Of a stretch of DNA of 5,416 nucleotides, positions 1 through 5,416 are shown piece after piece. Position numbers and translations under genes: made by a program. Source of the DNA: an uncultured Ruminococcus sp. (lineage in GTDB: Bacteria > Bacillota > Clostridia > Oscillospirales > CAG-272); assembly GCA_902766115.1 (NCBI GenBank), contig CACXCL010000011.1, positions 1 through 5,416 on the forward strand, written 5' to 3'. Every line of letters begins with the position of its first letter. The first letter of the stretch is position 1. The notes under the pieces were generated by a model that searched no databases, had not been told where the DNA came from, and saw only the letters and a list, made by a program, of their open reading frames with translations.

Positions 1-94
1 CTCCCATTATACAGCTAAGGCAATGAGATGTCCCCGGCCGATGGCTGGCTGCCATGAACTTGGGGGCAAATATATTGTAACAGGAGTGAGCCGC
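1..94 (+). other. Leader or intergenic stretch before aroA, with a possible hairpin at 30-67
   Basis: No gene can be assigned here. A possible folded element is visible: ATGGC at 41-45 can pair with GCCAT at 51-55 around a 5 nt loop, and GTCCCC at 30-35 can pair with GGGGGC at 62-67 as an outer stem, with unpaired bases between. No T-run follows, so it does not look like an intrinsic terminator, and I do not recognise a riboswitch class. An upstream gene could end at the TAA at 16-18 or the TGA at 24-26, but too little of it is present to tell. The aroA frame is open back to the left edge with no stop codon. Confidence 0.4.
82..86 (+). promoter_or_regulatory. Ribosome binding site that sets the aroA start
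   Basis: AGGAG at 82-86 lies 8 nt before the GTG at 95, which is ideal spacing. The other in-frame candidates are worse: the ATG at 23 has no purine-rich site at the right distance, and the GTG at 86 overlaps the Shine-Dalgarno itself. The GTG at 95 also gives an N-terminus that matches the family. Confidence 0.8.
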
Positions 95-1378
95 GTGACC
101 TTCAGGATCTTCCCCCGTCCCCTTGAGGGGACAGTGAGAGCGATTCCGTCCAAATCGGTTCTTCACCGTCAGCTTATTTTTGCGGCTCTTTCCGATAAAG
201 TGACGACGGTCGACACGGGAAGACGCGACGTTCCTTTGTCAGACGACGTTATCGCCACCGCGGACTGCCTGCGCGCTCTCGGCGCGGAGATCGGATATGC
301 GGGCGGGATCTTTTCCGTAAAGCCAATCCAATCCCCTCCCGATATGGCTGAACTTCGTTGCGGGGAGAGCGGCTCGACATTGAGATTCCTGCTTCCCGTG
401 GCGGCGGCGCTCGGAACAAAAGCGGATTTCATCATGAAGGGCAGGCTTCCGGACAGACCGATGGGACCGATGACCGAACTGCTCGGCATGAACGGCTGTA
501 CCGTCTCGCGCCCGGAGAGAGGGATACTCTCCGTGAGGGGAAAACTCACAGGGAACGGGTTCTCCGTTCGCGCAGACGTATCGTCCCAGTTCGTCAGCGG
601 ACTGATCTTCGCTCTGCCGCTTCTTGGCGGAGGGCGGATCGACCTTCTCGGCTGTGAAGGCTCCGCCGGATATACGGATATGACGGTCGCAGAGGGGACA
701 AGGTTCGGACTTGGGATCCAGCGCGGAGATCGCACCGTCAGCGTGAACGGAAAGGTCAAATCTCCGGGCGAGGTCCTGTGCGAGGGAGACTGGTCTTCCG
801 CCGCGTTCTGGCTCGCAGCCGGGGCGATCGGCGGGGGAGGGATCGTCTGTACCGGTCTTGACCGGAATTCCCGGCAAAGAGACAGATATATCGTCGATAT
901 CCTCCGCCGGATCGGGGCGACGGTCGAAATAAATGACAATTCCGTCAAAGTACGCAAAAACGCTCTCCGGCGGACGGAGATTGACGCCGAGGACGTGCCC
1001 GACCTTGTTCCGGCGATGGCGTCGGTCGCCGCTCTCGCAGACGGAGAGACGGTGATAGCCGGCGCGTCGCGTCTCAGGCTCAAGGAAAGCGACCGTCTCA
1101 GTGCGATATCGGACGCTTTGACCGGTCTCGGGGCGTCTGTCACCGTGAGGGACGACGGACTTCTCATCCGGGGCGTTCCGGAGTTGAGCGGAGGCAAGGC
1201 GGACGGAAGAGGAGATCACCGTATCGTAATGGCCGCCGCGATCGCATCCGCGGCGTGCGGCGGGACGGTTATCATCAGCGGCGCGGACGCCGTGTCGAAA
1301 TCGTATCCGTCGTTCTGGGACGATTTCCGTCGTCTCGGAGGCAAATATGAAATCTTTTCGGAAAGCGAGGGGTCGTGA
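95..1378 (+). CDS. aroA: 3-phosphoshikimate 1-carboxyvinyltransferase (EPSP synthase)
   Basis: This cytoplasmic enzyme joins phosphoenolpyruvate to shikimate 3-phosphate, giving EPSP, the sixth step of the shikimate pathway. From the GTG start at 95 the protein has 427 residues, the usual family length. Visible motifs are PSKS (18-21) followed by HR (24-25), which bind substrate; the CGESGSTLR glycine loop (89-97); LPDRPM (118-123); SSQF (163-166); PDLVPA with the likely catalytic Asp303; LKESDR (329-334) with Glu331, the second family signature; GDHR (373-376); and SKSYPSFW (401-408). The two repeated domains of the inside-out barrel fold are complete. The glyphosate-contact loop keeps the glycine equivalent to E. 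coli Gly96 (Gly93), but has Glu91, Ser94 and Phe98 where E. coli has Asn94, Thr97 and Pro101. An in-frame ATG at 23 would add 24 residues unlike the family. The stop codon is 1 nt before the aroC start. Identification is very secure; the start is likely. Confidence 0.97.
   Translation: MTFRIFPRPLEGTVRAIPSKSVLHRQLIFAALSDKVTTVDTGRRDVPLSDDVIATADCLRALGAEIGYAGGIFSVKPIQSPPDMAELRCGESGSTLRFLLPVAAALGTKADFIMKGRLPDRPMGPMTELLGMNGCTVSRPERGILSVRGKLTGNGFSVRADVSSQFVSGLIFALPLLGGGRIDLLGCEGSAGYTDMTVAEGTRFGLGIQRGDRTVSVNGKVKSPGEVLCEGDWSSAAFWLAAGAIGGGGIVCTGLDRNSRQRDRYIVDILRRIGATVEINDNSVKVRKNALRRTEIDAEDVPDLVPAMASVAALADGETVIAGASRLRLKESDRLSAISDALTGLGASVTVRDDGLLIRGVPELSGGKADGRGDHRIVMAAAIASAACGGTVIISGADAVSKSYPSFWDDFRRLGGKYEIFSESEGS
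1367..1370 (+). promoter_or_regulatory. Ribosome binding site for aroC, inside the end of aroA
   Basis: GAGG at 1367-1370, extended by two more G, lies 9 nt before the ATG at 1380 and supports that start over the earlier in-frame ATG at 1347. The site is within the last codons of aroA, so ribosomes ending aroA would expose or reuse it. Confidence 0.7.
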
Positions 1379-1379
1379 A

Positions 1380-2393
1380 ATGGAAAGCACAGTCGGAGAG
1401 GTCCTCCGCATAACGCTGTTCGGCGAGTCCCACGGTTCGGAAATAGGTGTGACGATCGACGGATTTCCTGCGGGGCTTCACGTAGATGAGGCGGAACTGA
1501 AGAAATTCCTCGAGCGGCGCGCTCCCGGCAGGGACCCGTACTCCACCCCGCGCCGCGAGGATGACGAGCCGGAGTTTCTTTCCGGTATAGAAAACGGCGT
1601 GACCGCAGGGACGACGATCAAGGCGGTGATACGAAACAAAAACGTCATGTCCGGCGATTATGATAACGTCGCCGACGTTCCGCGACCGTCTCATGCGGAC
1701 TATACCTCATACGTAAAATACGGCAGGATCGCGCCGGGAGGAGGCCATTTCTCCGGACGGCTCACCGCGCCGCTCTGTATCGCCGGCTGCCTTGCAAAGC
1801 AGCTTCTCGAAAAGAATTCCGTTTCCGTCACGGCGCGCGCCGCGGAGATCGGCGGAGTCTGCGGATCGCTCGCTGAAATGAAAAAAAGGATCGCAGAAGC
1901 CCGGAAGCTCCGCGATTCCGTGGGCGGGATCGTCGAGTGCACAGCCTCGGGCGTCCCCGCCGGGATAGGCGATCCCATGTTCGACGGGATTGAGAACAGG
2001 ATATCAAGGGTCGTCTTCGGCATTCCCGCGGTCCGGGGCATCGAGTTCGGCGCGGGTTTCGCCGCCGCACGGATGAGAGGCAGCGAGCATAACGACCCAT
2101 TCACCGTAAAAGAGGGGAAAATAATCACGACAAAAAACGATCACGGCGGTATCCTCGGGGGGATAACCTCCGGCATGCCGGTGGTGTTTCGCGTGGCGAT
2201 AAAGCCCACTCCGTCCATCGGGATCGAGCAGGACAGCGTAAGTCTCAGCCGCATGACGCCGGAGAAACTGACCGTCAAAGGCAGACACGATCCGTGTATC
2301 GTCCTTCGCGCCGTTCCGGCGGTGGAAGCCGCCTGCGCCATCGCGATTCTCGACGCGATGCTCGCGGATTGCCATCAACTCAAAACAGAATGA
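1380..2393 (+). CDS. aroC: Chorismate synthase
   Basis: This enzyme converts EPSP to chorismate, the last common step of the pathway; the family needs reduced FMN although there is no net redox change. The product is 337 residues. Seen in order are FGESHG (14-19) with invariant His18, ERRAPGRDP (45-53), the SGI region (68-70), RPSHAD (102-107) with the second invariant His105, APGGGHFSGRLT (118-129), RGSEHND (233-239), the HGGILGGITSG stretch (255-265) followed by KPTPSI (275-280), and GRHDP (301-305) near the C-terminus. The start at 1380 yields MESTVGEVLR, matching the family N-terminus; the ATG at 1347 would add 11 residues from inside aroA. In the flavin-site motif GGGRSSARET of E. coli-like enzymes, this protein has GGGHFSGRLT, which as I recall is a clostridial-type variant rather than damage. 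Start is 1 nt after the aroA stop. Confidence 0.97.
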   Translation: MESTVGEVLRITLFGESHGSEIGVTIDGFPAGLHVDEAELKKFLERRAPGRDPYSTPRREDDEPEFLSGIENGVTAGTTIKAVIRNKNVMSGDYDNVADVPRPSHADYTSYVKYGRIAPGGGHFSGRLTAPLCIAGCLAKQLLEKNSVSVTARAAEIGGVCGSLAEMKKRIAEARKLRDSVGGIVECTASGVPAGIGDPMFDGIENRISRVVFGIPAVRGIEFGAGFAAARMRGSEHNDPFTVKEGKIITTKNDHGGILGGITSGMPVVFRVAIKPTPSIGIEQDSVSLSRMTPEKLTVKGRHDPCIVLRAVPAVEAACAIAILDAMLADCHQLKTE

Positions 2394-2406
2394 AAGGATA
2401 ATAAAA

Positions 2407-3552
2407 ATGGGAATCGAAAGATACAGGGAAGAGATCGACCGCATCGATAATGATATCAAGGACCTTCTGGAAGAGAGGATGAAGGTCGTGAAAGATATCG
2501 CTGAATATAAAAAAGAAAACGGTCTCCCGATCCTCGACGCGCGTCGGGAACGGGAAAAACTCTCCGAGCTTGCTGAGAAGACTGACGGCGGGATCAGGCG
2601 GTATATGACTGTGCTGTACTCTCTCCTGTTCGAGCTCAGCAGATCGTACCAGAGCGCCCTCACAAGCGGAGAGACAGAACTGTACGCGGATATCCGCAAT
2701 TCCATCGACAACACGCCCCGCCTCTTCCCGGAAGATCCGTCCGTCGCCTGTCAGGGCGTGGAGGGCGCGTTTTCACAGATCGCCTGCGAGAAAATTTTCA
2801 AGGCGCCGAAGATCCTCTACATGAACACCTTTGATTCCGTTTTTTCCGCCGTGGAGAACGGCTTCTGCAAATACGGAGTCATCCCGCTGGAAAACAGCAC
2901 CGCGGGATCCGTGAAAAAAGTCTACGACCTTATGGTGAAAAAGCAGTTTTACATCGTCAGAAGCACGCGGATCAGGATCGAACACAGTCTGCTCGCAAAG
3001 CGGGGCACTGAGCTCTCCGAGGTCAAAGAAATATTCTCCCACGAGCAGGCGATAAATCAGTGCGCCGGTTTTCTCGCCGATCTCGGGGACTCTGTCAGGG
3101 TCACCTGCTGCGAGAATACCGCCGTCGCCGCCGAGAGAGTCGCCAAAAGCGACAGACGGGACGTGGCGGCGCTGGCGTCCTTCGGCTGCGCGGAGCTGTA
3201 CGGCCTCGACTGTCTCAGACGGTCTGTGGAGGACAGCGCGAACAACCACACGCGTTTTATCTGCATTTCAAAGGATCTGGAGATCTATCCCGGGGCGGAC
3301 AAGACCAGCCTCATGATGGTCCTTCCTCACCGTCCGGGAGCGCTCTACAAGGCGCTTGCGCGGTTCTACGCGCTGGGGATCAATCTGATCAAACTTGAGA
3401 GCCGCCCGATCCCCGGACGGGATTTCGAGTTCACGTTCTACTTCGACCTTGAGACGTCAGTCTATTCCGAAGAGTTCGTCAGGCTCATGTGCGACATGGA
3501 CGGGATCTGCGAGGAATTCCGCTATCTCGGGAGCTATTCGGAGGTCCAGTAA
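2407..3552 (+). CDS. pheA: Bifunctional chorismate mutase / prephenate dehydratase with ACT domain (P-protein)
   Basis: This cytoplasmic enzyme turns chorismate into prephenate and then phenylpyruvate, committing carbon to phenylalanine. The 381 residues hold three domains. Residues 1-85 are a helical AroQ-class mutase in which the catalytic set lines up with E. coli PheA: Arg7, Arg24, Lys35, Asp44, Arg47, Glu48 and probably Gln82. Residues about 112-286 are the dehydratase, with ACQGVEGAFS (114-123), IPLENSTAGSV (159-169), SHEQAINQC (211-219) and NHTRF (280-284), whose Thr282 is the expected catalytic threonine. Residues about 298-375 are an ACT domain with PGALYKAL (310-317) and ESRP (331-334), the motifs known to bind phenylalanine, so feedback inhibition by Phe is likely kept. 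An AAAGGA ribosome binding site at 2393-2398 lies 8 nt before the ATG and 13 nt separate it from aroC. Its stop codon overlaps the next start by 1 nt. No defect is visible. Confidence 0.96.
   Translation: MGIERYREEIDRIDNDIKDLLEERMKVVKDIAEYKKENGLPILDARREREKLSELAEKTDGGIRRYMTVLYSLLFELSRSYQSALTSGETELYADIRNSIDNTPRLFPEDPSVACQGVEGAFSQIACEKIFKAPKILYMNTFDSVFSAVENGFCKYGVIPLENSTAGSVKKVYDLMVKKQFYIVRSTRIRIEHSLLAKRGTELSEVKEIFSHEQAINQCAGFLADLGDSVRVTCCENTAVAAERVAKSDRRDVAALASFGCAELYGLDCLRRSVEDSANNHTRFICISKDLEIYPGADKTSLMMVLPHRPGALYKALARFYALGINLIKLESRPIPGRDFEFTFYFDLETSVYSEEFVRLMCDMDGICEEFRYLGSYSEVQ
3540..3544 (+). promoter_or_regulatory. Strong ribosome binding site for the aroE-aroK fusion gene
   Basis: GGAGG at 3540-3544 lies 7 nt before the ATG at 3552. 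It selects that start over the in-frame ATG at 3489, which sits inside pheA. The TAATG junction at 3550-3554, in which the pheA stop shares one base with the new start, favours coupled translation. Confidence 0.8.
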
Positions 3553-4787
3553 TGGGAAAGTACGGCCTGTTGGGCGAAAAACTGTCCCACAGCCTCTCGC
3601 CCCTGATCCACTCCATGCTGGGGACCGTCCCGTACGATCTTTTCGAGAGGGACCGCGGCGAGGCGGTCTCTTTCCTCAAAAACGGCGATTTCACCGGGAT
3701 CAACGTGACGATCCCGTATAAGATCGACGCATTCCGGGCGAGCGATATGCTCTCCCCGGAGGCGAAGCGCATCGGCGCGGTAAATACCGTCGTCAGACGA
3801 CGGGATAAACTGTACGGTTACAATACGGACTGCTTCGGGTTTATTTATTCTCTCGAAAAGCGCGGAGCGGACGTCCGTCGGAAAAAATGCCTCGTTCTCG
3901 GGAGCGGAGGAGCGTCGAAAGCGGTGGTCGCCGCGCTTGATATGCTCGGCGCGGGTGAGATAAAAGTGATCTCCCGCTCGGGGGAGGACAATTACCGGAA
4001 CATTTCCCGTCACGGCGACGCGGCGATCATTGTCAACGCCACCCCGCTGGGGATGTTTCCCGACTGCGGGACCTCGGCGGTGGATCTGAAAGATTTTCCC
4101 GATTGTGAATTCGTATACGACCTTATCTTCAACCCTCTGAAGACGAAACTTCTCCTCGACGCGGAGCGGCTGGGGATACCGTTTTCCGACGGTCTGACGA
4201 TGCTTGTGGCTCAGGCGAAGAAAAGCTCTGATCTGTTCCTCGGAACGGAACGGGATGACGGCGTGATTGAGGAGATATGCGCTGAAGTCCGCCGGCAGAC
4301 AGCGAATATCGTCATCATCGGAATGCCGGGGACGGGTAAAACCACAGTGGGAAAGCTTGTTGCGGAGATGACGGGCAAGCGCTTTGTCGATACGGACCGC
4401 GAGATCGTCAGATGTGACGGAAGGTCGATCCCCGAAATTTTCCGGCGGGACGGGGAGGAGTATTTCCGGAACATTGAGCGCGACGTGATCCGCGATCTCG
4501 GACGCGGGACGGGTCTCGTTATATCCACCGGCGGCGGGTGCGTCACGGTTCCGGAAAACCGCGATCCTCTGCGGCAGAACGGGATTGTGATCCGTCTTGA
4601 CAGAGACACAGCGAAGCTTTCGCGGCAGGGAAGACCGCTGTCACTTGACGCCGATCTCGGGAAAATGCTTGAGATCAGAGCGCCTCTGTACGACGGTTTC
4701 TCGGATCATACGGTCAAAAACGAAAAAACGCCGCTTGACGCGGCGGAGGAGATAATATCACTCTTTGAAAGGTACGTGAAAAAATGA
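3552..4787 (+). CDS. aroE-aroK: Fused shikimate dehydrogenase (AroE) - shikimate kinase (AroK)
   Basis: One 411-residue protein carries two consecutive pathway steps: NADPH reduction of 3-dehydroshikimate to shikimate, then ATP phosphorylation to shikimate 3-phosphate. Residues 1-about 245 are AroE: SHSLSP (12-17) binds shikimate, NVTIPYK (51-57) ends in catalytic Lys57, GAVNT (75-79) follows, NTD (91-93) holds catalytic Asp93, GSGGASKA (117-124) is the nucleotide loop, Arg142 in SRSGEDN fits NADP preference, and the end shows NATPLGMFP (162-170) and GLTMLVAQA (214-222). Residues about 252-411 are AroK: Walker A GMPGTGKTT (257-265), Asp282, Arg306 in EEYFRNIE, TGGG (326-329), lid motif RQGRPL (358-363), and Arg376 with Tyr380. 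There is no stop or frameshift between the halves and the linker is only a few residues. Both halves look active. The start is chosen by the GGAGG site and by the N-terminal match MGKYGLLG. The gene overlaps aroQ by 4 nt (ATGA). Confidence 0.96.
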   Translation: MGKYGLLGEKLSHSLSPLIHSMLGTVPYDLFERDRGEAVSFLKNGDFTGINVTIPYKIDAFRASDMLSPEAKRIGAVNTVVRRRDKLYGYNTDCFGFIYSLEKRGADVRRKKCLVLGSGGASKAVVAALDMLGAGEIKVISRSGEDNYRNISRHGDAAIIVNATPLGMFPDCGTSAVDLKDFPDCEFVYDLIFNPLKTKLLLDAERLGIPFSDGLTMLVAQAKKSSDLFLGTERDDGVIEEICAEVRRQTANIVIIGMPGTGKTTVGKLVAEMTGKRFVDTDREIVRCDGRSIPEIFRRDGEEYFRNIERDVIRDLGRGTGLVISTGGGCVTVPENRDPLRQNGIVIRLDRDTAKLSRQGRPLSLDADLGKMLEIRAPLYDGFSDHTVKNEKTPLDAAEEIISLFERYVKK

Positions 4788-5221
4788 AAATACTCGTTAT
4801 CAACGGTCCGAATATCAATCTGCTCGGCTTGAGGGAACCGGAGATCTACGGAAGGCGGACGTATTCCGATCTCCTTCGCCTCATAACCGAAACAGGCGAA
4901 AAATGCGGAGCCGTGACCGAGGAATTCCAGTCCAATCACGAGGGCGCCATCGTTGACAAGATACAGGAGGCTTACGGCAGATTCGACGGGATAGTGATCA
5001 ACCCCGGCGGATACACCCACACAAGTGTTGCGATCCGCGACGCCCTTGCCGCCGTGGGGATCCCGGCTGTTGAGGTGCATATATCCGACGTCGACGGCAG
5101 GGAAGAGTTCCGGCGGATATCTTTCGTTCGGGACGTGTGCCTTGCGACCATATCCGGACGCGGGATAGGGGGCTACGCCGACGCCATAGAATTTTTATGC
5201 AAAAAAATCCGGAAAAAATGA
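4784..5221 (+). CDS. aroQ: Type II 3-dehydroquinate dehydratase
   Basis: This enzyme dehydrates 3-dehydroquinate to 3-dehydroshikimate, step three of the shikimate pathway, by the type II mechanism; family members form dodecamers in the cytoplasm. The 145-residue length is typical. The whole active-site set is visible: NGPNINLLG (7-15) with Asn10, lid residues Arg17 and catalytic Tyr22, SNHEG (50-54), NPGGYTHTS (73-81) with Asn73 and His79, EVHISD (97-102) with Glu97 and catalytic His99, and Arg106 and Arg110 in GREEFR. The ATG overlaps the stop of the preceding fusion gene (ATGA at 4784-4787). AAAGG at 4768-4772 lies 11 nt upstream, a little far, so coupling may help initiation. The lysine-rich tail KKIRKK is encoded by A-tracts that also form the upstream part of the next promoter. 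The type II enzyme here is unrelated in fold to AroD. Not to be confused with the AroQ class of chorismate mutase. Confidence 0.97.
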   Translation: MKILVINGPNINLLGLREPEIYGRRTYSDLLRLITETGEKCGAVTEEFQSNHEGAIVDKIQEAYGRFDGIVINPGGYTHTSVAIRDALAAVGIPAVEVHISDVDGREEFRRISFVRDVCLATISGRGIGGYADAIEFLCKKIRKK

Positions 5222-5231
5222 AAAAAACCTA
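5201..5231 (+). promoter_or_regulatory. A-tract (UP-like) element upstream of the promoter
   Basis: Three A-tracts at 5201-5207, 5213-5218 and 5221-5227 are spaced about one helical turn apart and end just before the -35 box. Such runs are known to bind the RNA polymerase alpha C-terminal domain or bend DNA. Two of them lie inside the aroQ coding region, so the Lys codons do double duty. The activity is inferred. Confidence 0.45.
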
Positions 5232-5260
5232 TTGACAAACCCGAAAAGGGGTATTATAAT
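5232..5260 (+). promoter_or_regulatory. Consensus sigma-70/SigA promoter
   Basis: TTGACA at 5232-5237 and TATAAT at 5255-5260 both match the consensus at six of six bases, and the 17 bp spacer is optimal. The start of transcription is expected around 5266-5268, directly in front of the T-box stem I. The -35 box begins only 10 nt after the aroQ stop. The promoter is unusually strong for the window, which fits a unit controlled afterwards by attenuation rather than by weak initiation. Confidence 0.9.
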
Positions 5261-5266
5261 CATGCC

Positions 5267-5416
5267 ATAAACCGATGAACGGGAATAGTAACGGGACGTA
5301 AACGCTCCAAGAGAGCCGGCGGCAGTGTGAATCCGGCAGCGCGACCCCCGCGAATGGACCCGTGAGGGCGATCCGATCCCCGAAAGGGAGGTAGGTGAGA
5401 CGCGTCCGCGCGTTAC
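5267..5416 (+). promoter_or_regulatory. T-box leader, tRNA-Trp type, cut by the window end
   Basis: This RNA leader senses uncharged tRNA and controls the gene downstream. Stem I is nearly complete: a kink-turn-like GATGA at 5274-5278; CGGG (5280-5283) pairs with CCCG (5359-5362); a specifier loop has AATAGTAA on the 5' side (5284-5291) and CGAATGGA on the 3' side (5351-5358); CGGG (5292-5295) pairs with CCCG (5347-5350); CGCT (5303-5306) pairs with AGCG (5338-5341); then comes AGAGA (5310-5314); and GCCGG (5315-5319) pairs with CCGGC (5333-5337) around a loop containing GTGTGAA (5325-5331). AGAGA and GTGTGAA are the known distal motifs that meet the tRNA elbow. After a linker with a short CCC-GAAA-GGG hairpin comes GTAGG (5391-5395), then a stem III-like hairpin ACGCG (5400-5404) with CGCGT (5409-5413). 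The antiterminator with the TGGN box, and the terminator, must lie past the edge. Confidence 0.9.
5355..5357 (+). promoter_or_regulatory. T-box specifier codon TGG (Trp)
   Basis: In the 3' strand of the specifier loop the bases read GAA, TGG, A and then the CCCG helix strand. The specifier in known T-boxes is the triplet followed by one purine just before that helix, here UGG followed by A. It would pair with the CCA anticodon of tRNA-Trp. Shifting by one base (AAU or GGA) would break the usual geometry. Confidence 0.85.

Noticed and set aside
7..13. TTATACA as a -10 box for aroA
   Set aside because: Any -35 box would lie outside the window, and the match is weak, so it cannot be supported.
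30..67. Hairpin as an intrinsic terminator of an upstream gene
   Set aside because: It is followed by an A-rich stretch and no T-run, so it lacks the terminator signature.
38..70. Resemblance of PMAGCHELGG in the upstream frame to the HPMAG motif of prephenate dehydrogenase (TyrA)
   Set aside because: The key His is Arg, and this motif lies mid-protein in TyrA, whereas here aroA begins within about 15 codons. Treated as chance.
23..94. ATG at 23 as the aroA start, adding 24 residues
   Set aside because: No ribosome binding site at the right distance, the extra residues do not resemble EPSP synthases, and the GTG at 95 has AGGAG 8 nt upstream and gives the usual 427 residues.
1347..1379. ATG at 1347 as the aroC start
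   Set aside because: It lies within aroA, adds 11 residues unlike the family, and the ATG at 1380 has a good GAGG site and matching N-terminus.
239..1411. Long open frame on the minus strand opposite aroA (390 codons), and a second one at 169-1197
   Set aside because: They are antisense to a certain gene, have no family resemblance, and reflect GC-biased third positions that remove stop codons.
3489..3551. ATG at 3489 as the aroE-aroK start
   Set aside because: It lies in the end of pheA and adds 21 residues ahead of the family N-terminus; GGAGG at 3540-3544 points to 3552.
3060..3721. Overlapping plus-strand open frames at 3060-3398 and 3395-3721 inside pheA and aroE-aroK
   Set aside because: They are out-of-frame shadows, Arg- and Ser-rich with no recognisable motif or ribosome binding site, over genes with intact catalytic motifs.

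Overview
The window is one strand-consistent run of aromatic amino acid biosynthesis genes. It is followed by a new transcription unit that starts with a promoter and a T-box leader. The coding DNA is rich in G and C at third codon positions. The Shine-Dalgarno sites are strong, a bifunctional AroE-AroK protein is present, and the T-box is of the kind found in Firmicutes and relatives. Together these suggest a fairly GC-rich, probably uncultured member of the Clostridia; this is inference, since there is no 16S rRNA or other marker gene here.

Layout: positions 1-94 are a short leader or intergenic stretch with a possible hairpin. It is followed by aroA (EPSP synthase, GTG start at 95), aroC (chorismate synthase, 1380), pheA (fused chorismate mutase-prephenate dehydratase-ACT, 2407), a fused aroE-aroK gene (shikimate dehydrogenase plus shikimate kinase, 3552) and aroQ (type II 3-dehydroquinate dehydratase, 4784-5221). 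The junctions are very tight: 1 nt gap, 13 nt gap, 1 nt overlap and 4 nt overlap. Each gene has its own ribosome binding site, so this looks like one translationally coupled operon whose promoter lies upstream of the window.

Together the genes cover the shikimate pathway from 3-dehydroquinate to chorismate (AroQ, AroE, AroK, AroA, AroC), then the branch to phenylpyruvate (PheA). The first two steps (DAHP synthase, AroB) and the tyrosine branch (TyrA) are not seen and may lie upstream. All five proteins keep the expected catalytic residues, and none looks broken.

From 5222 to the end there is no protein gene. A-tracts at the very end of aroQ lead into a perfect consensus sigma-70/SigA promoter (TTGACA, 17 bp, TATAAT). 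The transcript then enters a T-box leader whose specifier codon reads UGG (Trp). The window ends after what looks like stem III, before the antiterminator. The gene beyond the edge is therefore predicted to be a tryptophan gene, most likely a trp operon using the chorismate made by the operon seen here. I see no wholly new system. The most informative points are the Trp T-box, the AroE-AroK fusion, and family-specific active-site variants in AroA and AroC.
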